Assembly: GCA_963575745.1 (NCBI GenBank)
Contig: CAUYUJ010021691.1
Coordinates: forward strand, 88,671 to 135,084
DNA length: 46,414 nt
Source of the DNA: Prorocentrum cordatum
Taxonomy: Eukaryota > Sar > Dinophyceae > Prorocentrales > Prorocentraceae
Reading direction: 5' to 3'
Shown piece after piece: positions 33,151 through 42,389 of this stretch (positions are counted from its first letter, which is position 1; every line of letters starts with the position of its first letter). Position numbers and translations under genes: made by a program. The notes under the pieces were generated by a model. That model made no database searches and was not told where the DNA came from. It saw nothing but the letters and a program-made list of their open reading frames with translations.

Positions 33151-33269
33151 AAAATCAATGGTACTCTCCTTCTTCCCCTGATGACGGGTTGGGAGTGTTC
33201 GCCCCCCCCCGCGAATTGTTTTTTACACAGGTTTCCCCGGAGTTGGGCTTTCGCCTGCATTTTTTTCAA

Positions 33270-33472
33270 AATGCTGCTCTCGCTGAGGCGCCGGCCTCAT
33301 TTCCGGGCCCCGCTCGTTCCGAATCGTGCTCCCGCTGCAGCGCTGGCCTCATTTCCGTGCTTCCGCTCGTTCCGAATCGTGCTCCCGCTGCAGCGCTGGC
33401 CTCATTTCCGCGCTTCCGCTCGTTCCGAATCATGCTCCCGCTGCAGCGCTGGCGTCATTTCCCGTGCCATGC
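33270..33472. repeat. 53-bp tandem repeat, about 3.5 copies
   Basis: The unit starts CGCTCGTTCCGAATCGTGCT; anchors at 33311, 33364 and 33417. The period is not a multiple of three, so frames through it are not maintained. Confidence 0.9.
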
Positions 33473-33770
33473 CACGGCATGCAATGCAATGCTAGGTTGC
33501 GTTCCGCTGCGCGATGCCATGCCTTCAGCTGAAGCTGTGATATGCAGTGCTTAAGTGCCACGTCGTGCTATGCCATGCTACGCTTGGATCTTCAACGCTA
33601 TGCTATGCAATGTTATGTTCGGGGCCGCTGTGCGATGCCATGCTTTGCGTTGCAAAGCTTTGTGATGCAATTCTTCACTACGCCACGCCACGCCATGCTG
33701 TGACATACTACGCTTTGCGGTGCTCTTCTACTCCATGCCATGCCGTGCTCTACAATGCATCGCGTACCCT
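33473..33770. repeat. Degenerate ATGC-type short repeat
   Basis: Dense (C)CATGC, TATGC and TACGC phrases with no fixed period, apparently a decayed 4-6 bp satellite. Confidence 0.6.
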
Positions 33771-33879
33771 TTCGGGATCATTGCCCTGCTCAACATCCGA
33801 CTGTGCGAGTAGAGGGGGGATCTACGCCATGGTAAGGGATGGGAGGGAGGGGTAGGATGTCAGATATGACGCGAGCGCA

Positions 33880-34139
33880 CCTAGCTTGCCCTCCTCCCCC
33901 TCCTCCCCCTCCTCCCCCTTCCCCCCCATTTCCAGATACTCGATGCCCCTCCTCCTCCTCCTCCTCCTCCTCCTCCTTCTGCCTCCTTTCCCCGTCCTCC
34001 TCCCTTCTTTCTCCCCCCCTCCGCGCCCAGGGCACGAAGCACTTCTGGCCAGAGGTAAAGAGGATCACCAACAAGCGCCTCTGCAGCCCTGGTGAGGAGA
34101 CGCGAGCCGGCGCCGGCGCCGGCGCCGACGCTGGCGCTT

Positions 34140-34140
<1 letters not shown>
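33880..34140. other. TCC/CCTCCC-rich stretch and spacer
   Basis: Short TCC runs at 33888-33920 and 33948-33980, then unremarkable sequence. No gene. Confidence 0.5.
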
Positions 34141-34213
<73 letters not shown>

Positions 34214-34214
34214 C
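34141..34214. repeat. (GTC)n microsatellite
   Basis: About 70 bp of nearly pure GTC. Confidence 0.97.
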
Positions 34215-34570
34215 AGTGGATCTGTAAGTGTAGGATCGGGGGCTCTAAGATGGGCCCTGAAGGATGGGACTCTGTTGATAGGACAGGGCAGCCAGGTTGC
34301 ATTGAGGTTGCTCAGGGCTTCCTCGCCCATGCCCCCCTGTCGCGGGGGCCCCCTTTTTTAGGGTGCCGAGAAGGGGTGGCACTTCCCAGGAGTGACCCGC
34401 TCCGACCTGCTCCAGCCCACAGGGGCCCCCCCAGCGCTGGCCTGGACGCTTGGACTTACCAGCCTGGAACATATCCCTATCCCTATGCTGGGCATCTCCT
34501 CATCACGATGCCAATCTTAGGGATTCCCGTATTTTTTGAGGGCGCATCCCCAAGATTGTCATCGCCTTTT
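34215..34570. other. Spacer with a small hairpin
   Basis: CAATCTTAGGGAT (from about 34511) pairs with ATCCCCAAGATTG (from about 34546) at 12 of 13 positions. CAATCTTAGGGAT recurs at about 34578. No gene. Confidence 0.5.
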
Positions 34571-34776
34571 GGCCTGTCAATCTTAGGGATACACCCTAGG
34601 CGATGCTTAAGAAAACTTAAGTGTTCGGCCAGAGTCTCGATTATTCTTAACTTTTGAATGTAAATCCCAAGATTTTGATAGAGGTTCTGGGTTTTATTCA
34701 ATTTCTGAGACTATGAATTTCTTAACCCATGATTTCTTAAGCATTTCGCAGGGTGTAGGGATAATTTCGAGGCTGG
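34571..34776. repeat. ~205-bp foldback (imperfect palindrome)
   Basis: TACACCCTAGGCGATGCTTA plus AGAAAAC (34590-34616) faces the inverted GTTTCTTAAGCAT-like sequence at 34732-34757 (GATTTCTTAAGCATTTCGCA, GGGTGTA). Weaker pairing continues inward (AGTCTC with GAGACT) and outward (GGCCTG with AGGCTGG). It is AT-rich, unlike the neighbouring foldback. Confidence 0.65.
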
Positions 34777-34943
34777 TAATGGACTTCCCGCCCGCCCGGC
34801 TCTGGCGCGGCCCCCGCCCTCCTGCCGCCGGCCGCCCCGCGCCTGCCCCCGCGGACCCCCGCCGCTCTCCGGGTGCCTCGCCGCCGCCCTGGCGCCGGGG
34901 CGCCCCGCCCGGCCTCTGCCCCGTGAGGGGCCAGCTCCTTCGC
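34777..34943. other. GC-rich spacer between foldbacks
   Basis: Pro/Ala-coding GC-rich sequence in several frames. No gene seen. Confidence 0.4.
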
Positions 34944-35139
34944 AGGCCTAGAGGTTGACACCAACACCAGTTTCGGCGGTGTTCCTCCACCGAGGGAAGA
35001 AGATCCCGATCTCGGTGATGGTGGTAATTTTATGGCTTCCAAGGTGACCGAAATATTACCACCAACACCGAAACCTAGGATCACCTCCCTCCTGTGGAGG
35101 CAGTCCCCTGTCTTGGTGTTGGTGCCCATTTCCAGGCCT
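34944..35139. repeat. 196-bp foldback (imperfect palindrome)
   Basis: Both arms begin AGGCCT and share, in order, CACCAACACCA, CCTCCAC, GAGGGA, GATCC, TTCGGTG or CTCGGTG, and GGTGGTAAT, meeting near CTTCCAAGG (about 35036-35044). The pairing runs almost the full length with small bulges, as in a long hairpin RNA precursor. No shared sequence with the other foldbacks was noticed. Confidence 0.8.
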
Positions 35140-35154
35140 CCAACTCTTCTCTCA

Positions 35155-35538
35155 GGGACAACGATAGGGGGGGACATCCGAGGAGGAAAAGGTATCCATG
35201 CCTCTACCCTTCGCCCGCTTTCCCCCTTCTTCGGGCCTCCTGGGAGGCCCTCGTCGCCACCGCTGGATTCGCTCCGAAATCCTTGTCAGAACGCGCTCCA
35301 GGAGAGGTCGGGGGAGTAGCGGTATCGATCGGTACATTCTGGTTTCCCCAGGACAGGCATAGGCGGGATGCATCGACCCCCAATCGCCCGTTGATCGCCG
35401 ATAGGGGTTTGATAGTCCCAACCCGCCCAGGAAGGTGCGGATTCACTATCGGGGGCCTATCGCTCATCTATCGGCGATGTATCGCGGATTCCAGGTCGAT
35501 GCGTCCCCCCCTATGCCAGCCCCCCCTATCGTTGCCCC
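35155..35538. repeat. Foldback with 164-bp core and outer arms
   Basis: Core: AGGCATAGGCGGGATGCATC, GACC (35355-35378) complements the segment ending CCTATGCC (35494-35517), and ATCGCCGATAG (about 35393) complements CTATCGGCGAT (about 35468). Outer: GGGACAACGATAGGGGGGG (35155-35173) complements CCCCCCCTATCGTTGCCCC (35520-35538), with one mismatch. Confidence 0.7.
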
Positions 35539-35639
35539 CCATTCTCCCCTCTTCCTTTTCCTTTTCTCCCAGGCTTCTGGGCGCGCGCGCAGCTTGCGAC
35601 GCGAGCGTTTGACGGCGAGGAGTGTCTCCCGCCCTCGAC

Positions 35640-35775
35640 GGCCGAAATGTGTGTGTGTGTGTGTGTGTGTGACCCTCTGTGTAGACATTTGTGTTTGTTT
35701 GTTTGTTTGTTGGTTTGTTTGTTTGTTTGATTGATTGATTGATTGTTTGTTTGTTAGTGTGTGTGTGTGTGTATC
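35640..35775. repeat. (GT)n and (TTTG)n/(TTGA)n microsatellites
   Basis: GT run at 35648-35671, TTTG/TTGA at about 35693-35755, GT run at about 35756-35771. Confidence 0.95.
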
Positions 35776-36059
35776 GGGTGGACTGTTACGTGCGTGAAGA
35801 ACCCCATGGGCGTGGGAGCATGATGTGTGGAGCCATATGTGTGCAGGCCATAACGGTCCAACAGGCCAAAGCCAGATCGGCCCAACCAGCCAAAACCACA
35901 GCAGTCCACGCGGCAACGGCACATCGTGCAACTCAGGGCAACATTCTCAGAGCGCAGGGAGGCATCCCCAAGTATAAACAAACATTTGTCTTGGGATTGT
36001 TGCCGGGAAGCTGGATACACATTGCGCGGCCAGCCTGGGCGAGACCTGGATACGCGTGT
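35776..36059. other. Spacer without a convincing gene
   Basis: An open frame at 35739-36371 (+) begins inside the GT/TTTG tracts and runs into a foldback and a GGA tract. No domain seen. Confidence 0.4.
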
Positions 36060-36246
36060 GGCCCTCTGTTTGCCCCGCGCTCGGCCTACCTGTCGCCGCG
36101 CGCGCAGGGCCTCCGCGCTTCTATCCGGCACGAGGCCTCTGGCTGTTCCGCAGGGAAGTCCAGCCGTGCGTGCTTCCCGCTTCCCGGCAGCAAGCCTCGT
36201 GCGGAGGGCCCGTCTCTCCCCCTGCTCGCCGCCGAGCGCCGGGCCC
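36060..36246. repeat. ~187-bp foldback (imperfect palindrome)
   Basis: GGCCC (36060), GCGCTCGGC (about 36077), GGGCCTCCG (about 36108) and GCACGAGGC (about 36129) are matched in reverse order by GCCTCGTGC (about 36199), CGGAGGGCCC (about 36207), GCCGAGCGC (about 36232) and GGGCC (36241). The loop region is near 36150-36190. Confidence 0.65.
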
Positions 36247-36385
36247 TTCCCGTCCCCCCTCCCCCCGCCCAGGAGATCTACGGAACGCTCGCGCGCAGCA
36301 GGCCCCCGTACAGCGGGGAAGATGGAGGGGAGGAGGAGGAGGAGCAGGAGGAGGAGGAGAACAAACAATAATAAGCATATGCGTA

Positions 36386-36394
36386 CTACTACTT

Positions 36395-36484
<90 letters not shown>

Positions 36485-36590
36485 ACTACTTACTACTTAC
36501 TACTTACTACTTACTACTACTACTACTAACTACTAACTACTTACTACTTACTACTACTACTAACTACTAACTACTAACTACTAACTACTA

Positions 36591-36628
<38 letters not shown>

Positions 36629-36636
36629 AACTACTT

Positions 36637-36717
<81 letters not shown>
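36386..36717. repeat. (ACT)n field with TTAC/TAAC variants
   Basis: Nearly pure ACT at both ends and ACTTACT/ACTAACT variants at 36480-36600. Confidence 0.97.
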
Positions 36718-36718
<1 letters not shown>

Positions 36719-36975
36719 CCTGTAACGCCCCTCACGGGGGTAGAAACCAACTGGGTGCAGTTTACTCCAATCGGGTGCAGTTTACTCCGTGGAGCGTCGT
36801 GGTGTCTCCTCCTCCACTCGTGTGCTTGCGCCAGGCTCGCAGGTGGTCAGAAAAATGCCCCGAACATCAAAGATTACGTTATTAGAGGTTTCGTCTTCGA
36901 CTCCTTTCCCAGAGCCCCGACGTGGTGTCTGTTCATCGTGTCGGCGCCCTTGTTGTCGTGAAATTCTCCTCGGAG
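36718..36975. other. Spacer with a short direct repeat
   Basis: CGGGTGCAGTTTACTCC or a close variant occurs twice (about 36750 and 36773). No gene. Confidence 0.45.
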
Positions 36976-37275
36976 GGCCTCTTTGCGACGCTCCCGAGAG
37001 AGGGGAGGAGGGAGGAGGGAGGAGGGAAGGAGGATGGAGGAGGGAGGAGGACGGATCGGGAGGAGGCGGATCTCGCGCACGGCGCTATCGGAGCCATCGA
37101 GGCTACGGATGAGGTAGGAGGAGGAGGAGGAGGAAGAGGCGGAGGAGGAGGAAGAGGAGGAGGCGGAAGAGGAGGAGAAAGAGGAGGAGAAGGAGGAGGA
37201 AGAGGGGGAGGAAGGATTAAAAGAAGGACGGATGAGGAGAAGGATGACGACGACGAGCAGGAGGAGGAGAGGGAA
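36976..37275. repeat. GGA-rich purine tract
   Basis: GAGGAGG and GGAGGAGGA runs with AGA and GCG interruptions, mostly 37000-37060 and 37110-37220. Confidence 0.85.
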
Positions 37276-37770
37276 TGACGCCAGTCCTGGAGCCTCTTGG
37301 TGTCGCCTTGGCTCTCCTAGAGCGTGCTGGGGGTCCTGTGGCCTGTTTGGGCTCTTCGGGGCCTCTTGGGGCCTCTTGGAGCCTCCTGGGCCTTCTGGAG
37401 CTCCCTGAGTGTAATTCAAAATGGGTCCTCCGGGGGGCTCTTGAGATTTCGTGGGCCCTCCCGGGGCCGCCATGGGCCCTCCTGGAGCCTCCGTGGGCCC
37501 TCTAAGAACTCTCTCGCGGGGGCGGAATGATGAAAACAATTTCACGCATGGGGGCCTTTCCGTTGAGAAGGGGGGCGCGGTGCAGAGTGGGTCCTCCTGG
37601 GGCCCTCCGGAGATCTCCTAGGCACTCCCGAGGCCGCCATGGGCCCTCCTGGAGCCTCTGGGGGCCTCGAAGAAGCCTCTCGCGGGAGCTGAAAAATGAC
37701 GACAGTTTCACGGATGGGAGCCTTTCCGTTGAGAAGGGGAGCGCGGTGAAGGTAATAAAATGACGACAGT
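37276..37770. repeat. CTCTTGGGG-family minisatellite and ~163-bp duplication
   Basis: Minisatellite to about 37400. Then two copies of a unit ending TTTCCGTTGAGAAGGGG, GCGCGGTG (37425-37583 and 37588-37750), both with GGCCGCCATGGGCCCTCCTG, GAGCCT and CTCTCGCGGG. A third copy begins and breaks off. Confidence 0.8.
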
Positions 37771-38088
37771 GTCGCACTTGAGGCCCCAAATCGTCTTTGG
37801 GCACCTCGGGCGCGAATCCCCCTCCCGCATAGTACGGTGCGATTTCCCCTCCCCCCGCTGACCCGCCGGACCCCGGGAGGGTGATTTTTGTGGTTTTCGC
37901 TTGTAAGAAACACTTCCCCCCCCCTCTCGACGGTGACGGAGGGCAGGCGGCGGGGGGAGGCGGGTTGGCGGGGTGGCGGGTTGGCTGGGGTTGCGGGGTG
38001 GCTGGTTGGGCTGGTTGAGCCGGTTGAGTTGTTTGGGTGGCTGGTGGGTTGGGCTGGCTGGTTGGGCTGGCTAGGGCAATTGGTTTCG
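37771..38088. other. Spacer ending in a G-rich GGTTGG tract
   Basis: 37930-38075 is a plus-strand G-rich repeat (GGTTGGC, GGGTGGCGG) that could form G-quadruplexes. No gene. Confidence 0.6.
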
Positions 38089-38091
38089 ACG

Positions 38092-38159
<68 letters not shown>

Positions 38160-38316
38160 GACTACGACTACTACTGACGACTAACTACTAACTACTACAA
38201 CTACTACCAACTACTAACAACCACTACTAGTAGTATAGTAGTAGTAGTAAGTCGTAGGAAAGTGTTGTTTGGTGTGGTAGAGAATAACACAAGTAAAATG
38301 GCCCGTAGTGACACAG

Positions 38317-38349
<33 letters not shown>

Positions 38350-38350
38350 T

Positions 38351-38394
<44 letters not shown>

Positions 38395-38515
38395 TTACTA
38401 CTACTGCGACTACTAGTACTAGTACTACTACTACTACTACTGCTACTACTACTACTACTACTTCTACTACTACCACTACTACTATTACTACTACTACAAC
38501 CATTAATAATATTTA
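38089..38515. repeat. (CTA)n and (TAG)n fields, strand switch
   Basis: (CTA)n at 38089-38165. A (TAG)n run at about 38316-38349 then changes to (CTA)n at about 38351-38392, making a head-to-head palindrome. More CTA to about 38495. Confidence 0.92.
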
Positions 38516-39114
38516 GTTGAAAAGAACAGTTATACGCATACGAAGAAGATAATACTACGACTTCTAATATTTAGAAGAACATTCATCTTATTATTAAGAC
38601 GAGTGCCAAATAATTCTGGTACGAGTAAACGCACTAAGGGTAATAGTACATTTATGGGCAAGAACACTACTGGCAATGCCATTACGACTGCTACTCATAA
38701 TGCTAATGCAAAGGAGAATACGTATACTAGTATTAATATGACACGGACTACTACGAACAGTATCAATAACACAACAACACCAAGAAGGACACTCATAGTA
38801 CTAATACTAAGATCAAGCATATTAATCGCACTAGCAGTAAACACAGTAGTAATATTGAAGAGAACAGAAGACAACGATGCCAATTATTATTAATCTCAGT
38901 AAGACTACTATTATCACACATTGGATGCGTACTCATTAGAGGAGTCCTAGTAATACGTCTCATAAGATCCAACGTAGTAATTCGGATACGTCTAGTACTG
39001 AGGCGAAAAGCAAGAACACGAACAACGACACTACTAATACGGTTAAGAGTACGAATGATAATACTGAGACTAGGAACACTACCAACCATATTCGTATCAT
39101 TCGTAGCAGTAAGC
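38516..39114. repeat. Decayed trinucleotide-like AT-rich field
   Basis: ACTACTA, ACACTACTAA and AATAATA phrases persist with many substitutions. The 3-base rhythm suggests an old CTA/AAC-type array. No gene. Frames at 38603-38893 (+) and 38793-39176 (-) are shadows of this rhythm. Confidence 0.6.
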
Positions 39115-39610
39115 ACTTGAGTATTATCCCGGCAAAGCAACCTAACAGCGATGTGTAGGAGCATATCTGGAAGCATTCCCCTTAAGATTCAGATGAGAAT
39201 CCAGTTGTAGAATTCTGCTGTTCTCGCAGTCGTAGTCGCATTCGCGATGACAGTCGCAGTGGCAACGGCAGTCACAGTCACAGCCTCTGCCTCAGCCTGC
39301 CTCAGGCTCAGCCTCAGCCTGCCTCAGCCTCAGCCTGCCTCAGCCTCAGCCTCAGCCTGCTTCAGCCTCAGCCTCAGTCTGCCTTCAGCCTCGGCCTCGG
39401 CCTCAGCCTGCATCAGCCTCAGCCTCAGCCTCAGCCTGCCTCAGCATCAGCCTGCCTCAGCCTCAGCCTCAGCCTCAGCCTCAGCCTCAGCCTGCCTCTG
39501 CCTCAGCCTCAGCCTGCTTCAGCCTCAGCCTCAGTCTGCCGTCGGCCTCGGCCTCAGCCTCAGCCTGCCTCAGCCTCAGCCTGCATCAGCCTCAGCCTCA
39601 GCACGAAGCG
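39115..39610. repeat. Inverted copy of the compound GGCTGA minisatellite
   Basis: Reverse complement of the left-end unit: flank with GCAAAGCAACCTAACAGCG (about 39133-39151), AGCATTCCCCTTAAGATTCA and GACAGTCGCAGTGGCAACGG, then a TCAGCC/CAGCCT array (39282-39603). Confidence 0.92.
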
Positions 39611-39618
39611 ACCCAGCT

Positions 39619-40060
39619 AGAAGGACAAAGCGCTGAATGTACACCGATGTGTTCGACGACTGCGAATGTAATGATGTGACGATATACAGACTGAGCCCTT
39701 CGTGAATGTCTACATGTTTTTCTGACGCCTACAAACGGCGCTGACGTGTGTGAGAAAATTGTCCGCGCAGCAAAAGCCGGCGAAGCGAGCGGGAGCTCGC
39801 ATGCTGAGACAGACTACGTCTGCAGACCGCCAGCTGCAAAAGGTTGCGAGCGGCTCTTGGAAGATGTTTACGGAACGGAGCTACGGTGTCTGAAAACATT
39901 GGCATCGAAGCGAAGAGCCTCGGAGCCCTGCAACCTGAGAAACACCGCAGGAACTCACATACTGAAAAGGAATGCATTGCAAACCGCACGCTGCGAACCC
40001 TGCAGGCTGAGAAGCACCGCAGGATGTCGCATGCTGAAAAGCACTTGTACTGCAGAGCGC
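39619..40060. repeat. 442-bp direct repeat, left copy
   Basis: It begins AGAAGGACAAAGCGCTGAAT and ends TGCAGAGCGC. It matches 42390-42831 over the same 442 bp with roughly a dozen substitutions and no length difference noticed. Its right end touches the stop codon (40060-40062) of the minus-strand 3' frame. It contains one good and one decayed hairpin element. Confidence 0.93.
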
Positions 40061-40305
40061 TAGCACTCCATCTCGGGCTCGGACCCCCCCGTCCTGATCC
40101 AGAACGTGTCCGGCCACGGCCAGAAAATGCCGTTCCAACTCCCGAGGATCAGCTGGCACTCCGGCTCTGGGACACTCCAGTACGTCTTGAGCACCTTGAG
40201 CCAGGCCCCATCTCGGGATCCCCACAGCACGCTGTACTTGACCGAGACCGTGCCGAACTCATAACAATTGACCTCCGAAGGACCTGCGAGTGCAGGGCAC
40301 GGCAT
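40060..40305 (-). CDS. Likely 3' exon of the unknown gene at 40477-41427
   Basis: Open frame to TAG (40060-40062). It reads like a real globular protein: SEVNCYEFGTVSVKYSVLWG, then DGAWLKVLKTYWSVPEPECQ, then GIFWPWPDTFWIRTGG, with GC-rich third positions. It is in another frame from 40477-41427 and is preceded by CTCGCAGGT (about 40284-40292), a plausible acceptor. Between them another frame (about 40350-40475) reads AICGPCGSYAVAGVAGSNNL. I infer that these are later exons, or frameshifted parts, of one gene. The domain is unknown. Confidence 0.45.
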   Translation of the reverse strand: MPCPALAGPSEVNCYEFGTVSVKYSVLWGSRDGAWLKVLKTYWSVPEPECQLILGSWNGIFWPWPDTFWIRTGGSEPEMEC

Positions 40306-40476
40306 TGCGTGTCACATGAGTGCAGGCTGAGAAGCACCACATCTCGTTTGCCAGAGATCACTCCCAGGTTATTTGATCCCGCAACACCAGCCACGGCGTA
40401 GCTGCCACAGGGGCCGCAGATAGCAACGGTTCGGTCACCCAATTGGCGTTCCGGTGAGTCACAATTCGCGCGTGGC

Positions 40477-41427
40477 TCACGAGCCTGTGTAGCGCGATTT
40501 GCGGGGCACCAGTGTGCTGTAGGTGTTGTTGCCGTAGCAGAAGACGGCCTCTGGAGCCCAGTGCGGATTCCAGCGGACAGCGTAGACCCTGTGGACGCCA
40601 TTGCGGATGACGTCGCGCGCATCTTCGATATGTGCAACCCATCGAAGCCAGTCAAATGCTGAGCCATCGGTGATGTCAACAGCACCTGGGGCAGTCTCGC
40701 CATGGTGGTAGTGCAACAGCGATTGGAGAGCGGCGCTGGCTTCGTCGCGGCCCACAATCTGGCGCGAGCAGGCTGCCTCTTGCAGGTGCTCCTGTGTGAA
40801 GAGCAGTGGGGGCATCACCGCCAGTCTCGGCAGGCTGACAGCGCCACCGTCAGGCACGGCAGTCTGAGCAGCGCCGCCACGAGGAACATGAGGCTGAGCA
40901 GCGCCAGGCTCAGGCACGGCAGGCTGAGCAACGGCGCGTGGTGGACCGACATAGGTGGGCTCATCGGGTCGGCCGTTCTTATGGTAATGCAGGCGCATGG
41001 CTGAACCGTCTGCACGACGGAACTCGAAGAAGTGCCTGCCGTGGCAATCCGTGTTGGAGTAGTTAGGGTCGCGCTCTGTCTCGATGATGCGAAAGAGAAC
41101 CTGGGCGATGCCCTGCCCGATTATGCGCTCAGCGAAACCCGGAGCGGCAGACCGAAGAAGTTGCTTCCAGTCGTAGGACGGGTCGTTTGTTACGTCTTTG
41201 AACGACAAGTTGTTGACAATGCACTCGGCGCGCAGCGCGCGCTGCCACTGGCAGGCGGTATTGCCGCCCATCCCTGGTGTACGGCGGATGTCTTCGAGGT
41301 GAGCCTGCTCAAAGACCACGTCGACACCTAGCTGAGGAGTCGGTGCGGGCGGATCCGGCAGAATCTCCCACGGGCCATCGCACGGGGCCGGGGGTGGCGG
41401 GGGCGATGCCTTGCCGCGCGCTGGCAT
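40477..41427 (-). CDS. Hypothetical protein (main 5' exon)
   Basis: From ATG 41427 to TGA 40477-40479, 316 codons. Upstream in-frame codons exist, but this is the first ATG, and a hairpin element sits just 5' (41437-41456), probably in the leader. A Pro-rich head (about 1-40) is followed by a conserved-looking core with CQWQRALRAECIVNN, HFFEFRRADGSAMRLHYHKN (about 137-156), a Pro/Ala/Gln linker made of four ~30-bp degenerate repeats (40831-40936), and a C-terminal part with FDWLRWVAHIEDARDVIRNG and YAVRWNPHWAPEAVFCYGNN. No catalytic or family motif recognised. The stop may be premature; see the 3' frames at 40060-40475. Same strand as the DNase I-like gene, about 1.5 kb downstream of that unit's 3' end. 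Confidence 0.6.
   Translation of the reverse strand: MPARGKASPPPPPAPCDGPWEILPDPPAPTPQLGVDVVFEQAHLEDIRRTPGMGGNTACQWQRALRAECIVNNLSFKDVTNDPSYDWKQLLRSAAPGFAERIIGQGIAQVLFRIIETERDPNYSNTDCHGRHFFEFRRADGSAMRLHYHKNGRPDEPTYVGPPRAVAQPAVPEPGAAQPHVPRGGAAQTAVPDGGAVSLPRLAVMPPLLFTQEHLQEAACSRQIVGRDEASAALQSLLHYHHGETAPGAVDITDGSAFDWLRWVAHIEDARDVIRNGVHRVYAVRWNPHWAPEAVFCYGNNTYSTLVPRKSRYTGS
40831..40936 (-). repeat. Four ~30-bp degenerate hairpin-element-like repeats in a coding linker
   Basis: GGCTGA(G)CAGCGCC-like phrases near 40831, 40861, 40890 and 40920 encode AVAQPAVPE, GAAQPHVPR, GAAQTAVPD and GAVSLPR. They resemble the GASQPA element but lack its GAGAAGC core. Confidence 0.6.
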
Positions 41428-41519
41428 TGTGACAAGGCAGGCTGAGGAGCACCGCCGCGGCTGGACGGCCAGGTGAAACTCGAGCAAACATGTGGCTACA
41501 GCTCTAAGCAAAATGGCTA

Positions 41520-42389
41520 CGAGGAGGTTAAGGATGATGATGATGGTGATGATAGGGAACCCGGTATCAGCGAGTCGATGTACAATGAGGTGTCCGCAAA
41601 CGAGACACTGCTGTCAACGCTGTTATAACTAACCACAAACGAGACACTGCTATCAACGCTTGCACAATTAAAAAGAAACGCTGGCATTGACACTACTAGC
41701 AATACCAAAGTGGAGTTTAAACGAGGCACTGCCATCAACCGATTCACCTTCCAATAAAAGAAGATCACAAATGAGTTCACTCTGAAGTGACCCATGGCTA
41801 TCAATGCGAGAAGTCTCTGCAAACTATTCACTCATGGCGACCGCCGCGCACACGCGTGTAGGAAATCGTTGATGATGATAGTGGTAATGGAGTGGGGGCC
41901 AGTAATGCAGATACACAGCTGTGCATTCACTTGCTGCGAAAAGAAACTCTGTATGAATGAGTTGATATATAATGAGTTGTCCACAAACGAGACACTGCTA
42001 TCAACGCTTGTATAAGTAAAAAGAAACGCTGCTATCGACACTTCCCCCAATACTAAAGTTGTCTTTAAACGAGTCACTGCCATGAACGGCTTCAACTACA
42101 GTGTAATGAAAGGAACTGCAGGCTGAGAAGCACCGCAGGCCAACGTGAACCAGTCGTGGTGATGAGGATGAGTGAAATCTGCGATGATGATAGCGATCAT
42201 GAAGTCGGTTGTAGGAACCCACTTTTGTAGTAACCAACATACACTGTTATGCATTCACTTATGGTGAAAGGAAACTCGGTATCAGTGAGTTGATATAGAA
42301 TGAGTTGTCCGCAAACGAGACACTGCTATCAACGCTTTTAGAACGAAGCGAACCCATCAGAACACTGTTATCAACGGAAAGAATGCTGT
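41520..42389. repeat. ~345-bp degenerate tandem repeat between the two genes
   Basis: ACGAGACACTGCTATCAACG occurs near 41603 (variant), 41639, 41988 and 42316. AAAAAGAAACGCTG occurs near 41669 and 42018. ATGAGTTG(T) and GCATTCACTT phrases follow the same period. Two and a half copies. No convincing gene; a hairpin element is inserted at 42117-42138. Confidence 0.75.

Larger units (their letters stand above)
26233..33163. mobile_element. 6.9-kb giant foldback of tandem repeats
   Basis: The left half (26400-29100) carries purine-rich tandem units on the plus strand. The right half (29570-33000) carries the same units reverse-complemented. Order is mirrored: type-1 units (CGACGCCGAGAGGTCTGGG, about 11 copies, 26630-28000), type-2 units (CCCCAAGAAACGCTGGGG, about 9 copies, 28030-29100), unlike centre (29100-29570), type-2 inverted (about 7), type-1 inverted (about 21, 30600-33000). 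The ends carry the exact 14-bp inverted repeat TACCATTGATTTTT (26233-26246) / AAAAATCAATGGTA (33150-33163), with GGAAGAA six bases further out on both sides. No transposase and no clear target duplication. Mobility is an inference. Confidence 0.8.
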
